Assembly (NCBI GenBank): GCA_039096225.1
Contig: JBBPEB010000021.1
Coordinates: 434,001-498,000, forward strand
DNA from: Blastocystis sp. Blastoise
Taxonomy: Eukaryota > Sar > Bigyra > Opalinata > Blastocystidae
Direction of reading: 5' to 3'
DNA length: 64,000 nucleotides
A model generated the notes under the pieces. That model ran no database searches. It had not been told where the DNA came from and saw only the letters and a program-made list of their open reading frames with translations. Shown piece by piece: positions 58,127-64,000 of the stretch (positions within the stretch are counted from its first letter, which is position 1; each line of letters opens with the position of its first letter). The position numbers and the translations under genes were made by a program.

Positions 58127-58410
58127 ACATCATAACCATGTTCTCATAATCATGGTTATCAATAAGGGAAATAAAACACGGGTATTAAAGGAGGTATATA
58201 GTTGTATATATATTTGATATTTTGAATTTATAATAGATAATGGTTTTTTTCTGTAGTATGTATGGAATTGTGATACATATATATAATATAAATTGAGAAA
58301 TTCTCACGAAAAGTATTTCCCGTGATTATTGACCATAAAGACACACACCACTGTAGGAGGGAAGATAAACTATGGGATAACAGGACAACAGTATATAACC
58401 ACGGGAATAA
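57121..58410. other. intergenic, TA-rich
   Basis: About 1.3 kb, including a (TA)n tract at 57947-57976 and another near 58094-58122. Short open frames here are TA-repeat artefacts. The GC-rich words CTCACGAAAAGTATTTCCCG (58302-58321) and ACCACGGGAATAATT (58398-58412) flank the end of the next gene. Confidence 0.5.
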
Positions 58411-58503
58411 TTAGGTATATCCAGTATATTTAATAAGATAATCATGTGACGTTAGAAGTTGATAGAGAGATTCATATATCTATAGATTCTATATAATAAT
58501 AAT

Positions 58504-58556
<53 letters not shown>

Positions 58557-61225
58557 AAATTATCTAGTATATTCACATCATATTTTTCTTCTTTATTTGT
58601 GGTTTTCAGTCTATTACGAAGAAGAGAATATACATATTGAACATCAATAGCTCTATATTATACAGAATAATAATAATAAGAAACATAATAAATATAATAA
58701 ATATAATAAAACAATAATAAACATAACAAACATACAATGATCTTTTTCTTCTTCTCCTTTCCCTATATACCTAAACATATCTATCATTTCTTTTTTTTTC
58801 TTCTTTCCTGTTTCTTCTTCACTTTCAATTTCAACAGTATTCAGTATATGACTTAATCCATAAATTAGTTCTCTAGTAGGTTTTTCTTATCCTTCTCCTC
58901 TTTCTTTCTCTTCATAGTATTCATTAATCCTATTTCTTCTTCTTCATGTACTTCCATATCATCATCATCCATTAAATCATTTCCTGTATCTTTATATGCA
59001 CCTGTGAAATAATTAGTAGGAGGAGGAGGAGGAAAAGGAGGACTATATACTTCTTCTAGACTATTATGACTCATATTAAAGTAAATAGAATAAATATCAA
59101 TCTTTTTAATGTATGTAACTGAAGAGGTATATAAGAAGAAGGACAACGAGCTATTTGAATAATTTTTGCTATTCTTGTTAATAAGGTATATATCATATCA
59201 TGAGGAATGTAATTCAATTCATATATATATATATATAGACTTACTAATATTATTTCTCTTCTTTGTATTATATATAATAATATGATATAATATTATAGTA
59301 AGAAACGAGATAGTAAGGTATATAACTGAAATGGATTTCAGAGAAGGTTCAAAAGTATATAATAAATTGAAGAATGATTTATAACCATCATTTAAATATA
59401 TTGCATTCTTAAACCATGTTGTTAAGAAGTCTATAACAATACATAATAATAATAATAATATATATATATATATATATATACAAAGCTATATGATTTATAA
59501 AGTGGAATCAATGAGAATATCACGTGCTTTTCTTCATTTGATTCGGGAGTACAAATGCATCCTTAACGGAAAATAACTCACCAACTGTTTTCTATAATAA
59601 TAATAAGAATGCTATTATAATACATAATATATACAATAGAATTTCGAATAGAATCAGGAATAGGTTGTGATTCAGGCATATCATTTATATATAATACTAA
59701 CAATCTACTTAATACTTTAATACTCTATATATAATAAATAATATGAATATAAGTATATATATATACTTGTTCTGTACATATATCAACACTTGTATTTAAT
59801 AATAAAGTTTGTAAATATTCACGTTCTATACATAATAATAAGTGTAATTCTATATACATATATATATACGTTGATTAGGGATGAGAGGGAGGAGTTGACA
59901 TATAATGGTAGTTGCTTGAATGAATTCATATATACGGTTATTATGAACAGCTTCATAAAATATATCAATATCCTTATTTGTTAACTATATATATAAGAAT
60001 AAGAATATGTATATATATAATAATAAGAATAGAATAATAAGTGAATACAGGGATAACAGTGCATATATATTGAAGAAGAGAGAGAGACAATCGTAACGTT
60101 TCTGTATTTAAATACTGTCGGAATAACACATCTAATATATCTCTGTCTCGTATATATTGAACAAGTGATTTATAAATAGTGAATTTCTTTACCGTTTGAA
60201 GATCATTAAATAATGTAGTTAAATTTGTTATTCCCTATATATATATATATATATAATTATTATTATATACATCAATTTCATTTTTCATGTTTGATCTCAT
60301 CAACTTATATATATATATATTAATATATAATTTTTGATAATCATAAGGATGTTGATAAATTTTTCGTTTTTCAGCAAATTTCAGTGTATTTGTATATTCA
60401 TCAACATCAATTTGGCGTAGAAAATCACTTGGTAAAAATTTTAATAAACTATATATATAATAATAATAAATACACCATAATATATATATATACACCTTTC
60501 ATTACAAATAGTGTCAAGTGAAGGAAGAGAGTAACTATATATATATATATATATATATATGCTTAATTTATACATAGAGAATAAGTATTCAAACTATATA
60601 TATAATAATAATAATAACATAATATATATATATATATATACATCTTTTCCAAAGTCGATATCTGCCCATAATGATTGTAATACATTCATATATTCATATA
60701 AAGAGGTTTCAATAGCTTTATATAAAGAACTATAGGGTTTACAATAATATCGTTTATCTGTATATTCCTCGACAAATGATTTGAGTTCCGTACTGAGAAT
60801 GGGGTCCGTTGGAGGGGGATTGAGGGGAGTCACGAGACGATCACGTGCTGGAATTTCTTTTAGAATCGTATATGAACCTTGAGATAAATCAAAACTATAT
60901 ATAGGGTTGAATATAAATATAATAGAATATAATATATATGTATACATAAATGCTCTATTATCACTATTTCGTATAAGTGAATATGTATATTTATCAGAAA
61001 TGGGGGAGTAAGAAAGATCTATTATGGTATAAATCCTATATAATATATATAATATATATATATAATATATATACTGTTTGTCCTGATGATAATAAATAAG
61101 TAAATTCTTATCATGAGATGTATTGGTTAGTACAAGTGACGCATCTAGATGACGCTCCAGGTAAGGAAATGGCTCTACTCTATAATAATATATAATATAT
61201 AATATATGTATAATAATAAATAACA

Positions 61226-61263
<38 letters not shown>

Positions 61264-61393
61264 CAACTTGAATATCTTCTAATCCATAAATATCTGCTTG
61301 TGTATATCCATCTTAATAAACTCTGTATATATTCTTATATATACCTCTCTCTTCAAAGAAATCAAGCACTATTCCCGTGATTCTAAAGATATT

Positions 61394-61429
<36 letters not shown>

Positions 61430-61495
61430 TAATTATCATTAACATAAATAGACATATAGAGACCAATATCCTTTGTAAAATCAGTCTATATAATA
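58411..61495 (-). CDS. unrecognised large, mostly helical protein
   Basis: At least 15 short exons on the minus strand giving about 700-800 residues. I do not recognise it. The N-terminal part is strand-rich (DGYTQADIYGLEDIQVD, FPYLERHLDASLVLTNTSH, QIYTIIDLSYSPISDKYTY, then PLNPPPTDP). The rest is helical and repeat-like: YEYMNVLQSLWADIDFGKDF, ITNLTTLFNDLQTVKKFTIY, RDILDVLFRQYLNTETLRLS, REYLQTLLLNTSVDICTEQ, LTTWFKNAIYLNDGYKSFFN. An acidic/basic low-complexity part follows (DLMDDDDMEVHEEEE, KRKKEEKDKK). The last exons read RELIYGLSHILNT, DVQYVYSLLRNRL and YESLYQLLTSHDYLIKYTGY-TAA. Frame conflicts occur near 58880 (run of A), 59060-59100 and 59480. Exon 5' of TDFTKDIGLYM is unclear. A HEAT/ARM-type scaffold is possible. 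Confidence 0.55.
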
Positions 61496-61528
61496 ATAAT
61501 AATTATAATAAATATATTTTGAATTACC

Positions 61529-61925
61529 TTTTTAATTTTTAAAGAACACACCAGCAACCTAATTCACCAATGGCAACTAAAAAGCACCTTCCTATATAAT
61601 ATAATATATAATAAACATATACTAAAAATAGAGTAAATTAAAAAAAGAATAAAAGAATATTGTAACATAGGAAAAGAGAAAAAAGAAAAATATCTAAATG
61701 CAAAGAAAAAATATATATATAATTATATACCTTCTAGACTTTGTTAATTGATTATTTGAAGTACCGACAAGACCTAATAAACAACCTAAAAAAATTAAAA
61801 ATAAACAAATGTAATAAAATACCTTATAAGAAAAAACCCAACAAGTACACATGATGAACCACTTTGAAACCGACCTAGGAGAATGTCTGACAGGAGAAGG
61901 ATTTACACAATGGAAAACTAAAAAG
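61529..61925 (-). pseudogene. small-exon Gly-rich locus B
   Basis: Three exon-like blocks of about 60-100 nt with TATAG-type starts and AAG-GTAT or AAG-GTAA ends. Readable peptides: QSGSSCVLVGFFLIR, then GCLLGLVGTSNNQLTKSR, then FLVAIGELGCWCVL followed by a stop. The style and peptides resemble locus A at 56608-57120. It lies directly 5' of the large helical gene and could be decayed first exons, 5' UTR exons or an independent remnant. Confidence 0.35.
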
Positions 61926-63516
61926 AATTATGAAAAAAAGTAGAAAATATCTAATAAATACATACTTATAAAGTATATACCTGCTTTAAAAAGTTCTTAA
62001 ATATGTATAAAAATGTCTATATATGTTTGGTTATAATAATTTAAAAATAAAGATGAATTCACTAATATAAAAAAAATTGTTAGTCAAATACTAAAAATTT
62101 TCGTAAAAATAGCTTTTATTATTTTTTAAATTTTTTTATGACTCACTACTAAAATTACAAGTATTAGCACGTCATGCACTGCACTACTGACATAAGAGTT
62201 TTGTATCCCACAACTTCCAGCTTTTAAAAAATAACTCATTTTTGTTGACTCTCTGATCTGTTGACTAACTCGTCTAGAAACTATTGATTCTGACTTAAGA
62301 TGTTTGCACGTTACATAATTAACTCTAAAAATGACTTTTTGAGAGACTTTTATTTGATTCTGACGAAAAGCAGTTTTTTTAGAAGTTTTGACATACTTTG
62401 TGTATGCGGAACTTTAAGTCATAATAAAATCAAATGAAAAAACTCTTCTAAAACACTTATATCCTCTTATATACAATAAAATATAAATAGACTCAGTTTT
62501 GAACGAGAAAAATATTCCCGTAAATATTTTAAAAATGGAAAACTCTGGTCTGACTGCCCATGGAACAAATAGGCTCGGCTCTTTTTTTCACTGTAAAAAA
62601 TATATAAATTTTTGACTTTTTGGCTGAATTTTGGTTTCGACCTGTAGAGGTCACTTCATTCAATTTTACACATACTTGTGACTCTGAGAGGGTCTAAACT
62701 TTAAACAGATTAACAAAAGGTTTTAAAATATTGACCCCATTATTTGTCGGAATTGCGACTTAAAACAAAAGAAAAACGTTTTGGATATTGTGTGACCTTC
62801 TATAAATAAAAAATAATGTCAATACTTTGATAAAATATGCTTAACATGAATTTTAGAGTCTAATAAAAAATCAACTGAAAAAAAGTGTCAAAATTTTGTC
62901 AAAAATCACGATTTTTGCCTAAGTCGCTGAAGTCAGTCTCGTTTCATTGGTGGAACAAATTTTGAACCAAAATTAGCCAATTAAATCAATTTAAAAATTA
63001 AAAAGCGCCTCATAGTGTTTTCATTAAATCGTGTTAGAATTCATTCACAAGTAATCTTTATAGTAAACCATATATTACATAGTCATAAAAATCTCAAAAC
63101 CATAATAATTTCTTCTTAGAATCAGAAAACATTTTTCAAATTCTATTGTATTTTTTTCATCTCAGCTTTAAAATGTTAATAAATTTTATCTAATCTTATT
63201 AAGAAACATCTTTCAGAGATAAACTGATAAAAAGAAGTCTAATTGAAGTTGCACCATGACGATGCTTATAGCGTTTGATACTTATAATTCTATAAGCAAA
63301 TGTGTATATATATGAGCTACTAAAACCATATATATTAACCTATTCAAAACTGCATACAGTCCAATATTCTAATAATACATGTGACGTCATAAAAATATGA
63401 AAACTTTTATTTCCTGTACTGTAAAAAAGTGAAAAACCGTGGGTGAATAACTAAATTATGAATATTTGATGTGATTTTTTAGAATTATTTTTATTATTTT
63501 GGCCTATCCTATATAA
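61926..63516. other. 1.6-kb non-coding region of different texture
   Basis: Unlike the rest of the window it has almost no TA or TAA runs and more GACT/AGTC-type words, TTTTTGACTTTTTGG-like stretches and the palindromic AAAAATCACGATTTTT near 62902-62918. No open frame above about 50 codons, no tRNA-like clover-leaf and no recognisable transposase. It could be decayed mobile DNA, a regulatory region or a non-coding RNA locus. Confidence 0.45.
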
Positions 63517-64000
63517 ATGAAATTAGAAACATTGGGTTCATTCGTCATAATACTTTGTTGCACATCCGTGGTATTCCTCTTAAAGTCATACATATATCTG
63601 TTTTCCATTAATTATAGTTTACTGCGTTATGTTTTTTCTTATCAATGTCTATCTTCTTCTCAGGAAAAGGTTATATACCCACAAGGTAATTTCAATAGTT
63701 AGATATCACTTTTTACAAAAATATTATACATTTAGTTTTGAAACATCTCGTTCTAGCTTTTCAAATAATCCTTTGATACGCAATAAATATTTAGATCTGC
63801 TTAATGCATCAATGAATTTCATTTATAACATCAAAAACTCAAGTTCATTCGAATTCAAATCAAATAGTAAATATTATTACATTTTCTTTTTAAATATGTG
63901 TTAGATACGTATAACCTTGCGAATAGTCACTTAATAAATCCAGAAAGAAACAGTACAATTGATTTTTCATCGAAATCACAACTTGATTCTGTAGCTACAA
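63517..64000 (+). CDS. secreted or membrane protein, 5' part (cut by window edge)
   Basis: ATG at 63517 begins a hydrophobic signal peptide (MKLETLGSFVIILCCTSVVF). A 151-nt intron (63585-63735, GTCATA...TTTAG) joins LL-N to FETSRSSFSNNPLIRNKYLD. A second intron (GTAAATATT...TGTTAG, 63865-63904) joins KSN to NTYNLANSHLINPERNSTID, and the frame stays open to the last base. The two junctions together remove all stops, which supports a real gene. The product is unknown; polar, Asn/Ser-rich mature part. Confidence 0.6.

Noticed and set aside
57934-58217. Short open frames on both strands
   Set aside because: Made of (TA)n repeats (YIYIYI) with no other support.

Overview
This is a nuclear window from a very A+T-rich unicellular eukaryote. 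The evidence is spliceosomal introns in almost every gene, eukaryote-only gene products (U5 snRNP GTPase, SSU processome WD40 protein, CAAX protease, ERAD mannosidase-like protein, mitochondrial 2-oxoglutarate dehydrogenase E1), and signal and mitochondrial targeting peptides. Introns are nearly pure low-complexity DNA: they start GTATATATA, end TATATATAG, and often hold long (TAA)n or (TTA)n runs. A mitochondrial OGDH-type E1 with a good presequence argues against an anaerobe that has lost this step. I cannot name the lineage. Exon and intron structures below were read by eye from homology and frame, so gene ends are more reliable than every internal junction.

Layout, left to right. 0-7.1 kb: a possible gene end at the edge, a CID-domain (Rtt103/RPRD-like) gene (-) and a BTB-like/leucine-rich gene (-). 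8-10.2 kb: UDP-N-acetylglucosamine pyrophosphorylase (+), with one intron that looks like a U12-type AT-AC intron. 10.9-15.4 kb: Snu114/EFTUD2 (-). 16.2-17.4 kb: RCE1-like CAAX protease (-), head to head with a BTB/TLDc protein (+, 17.5-19.1 kb). 19.4-21.1 kb: EBP1/PA2G4 (-), head to head with Utp21/WDR36 (+, 21.4-26.5 kb). 27.6-33.7 kb: a huge secreted modular protein (-). 35.9-37.7 kb: a two-pass membrane protein (+). 38.2-39.9 kb: a second BTB/TLDc paralogue (-). 40.7-43.4 kb: a UBA-UAS-UBX protein (+). 43.7-45.7 kb: a helical-repeat protein, probably mitochondrial (-), head to head with OGDH E1 (+, 45.9-50.6 kb). 51.2-56.1 kb: an EDEM3-like GH47 protein with a PA domain (+). 56.6-62 kb: a long unrecognised helical gene (-) flanked by two loci of very short, partly decayed exons. 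62-63.5 kb: a non-coding stretch of different texture. From 63.5 kb: the start of a secreted-protein gene running off the right edge.

Functionally this is mostly housekeeping: transcription end processing, splicing, ribosome biogenesis, ER quality control, prenyl-protein processing, UDP-GlcNAc synthesis and the TCA cycle. Lineage-specific genes (BTB/LRR, BTB/TLDc pair, secreted giant) lie between them. Genes often alternate strand, giving divergent promoters of 69 to about 310 bp and short convergent spacers.

The observations I find most worth checking are the AT-AC intron in the UAP1 gene, the self-complementary intron ends, a dispersed GC-rich palindrome (ATTCCCGYGGGAAT) concentrated in exons of the right-hand third, the loss of invariant motifs in the OGDH E1, and the secreted protein with repeated jelly-roll-like modules.
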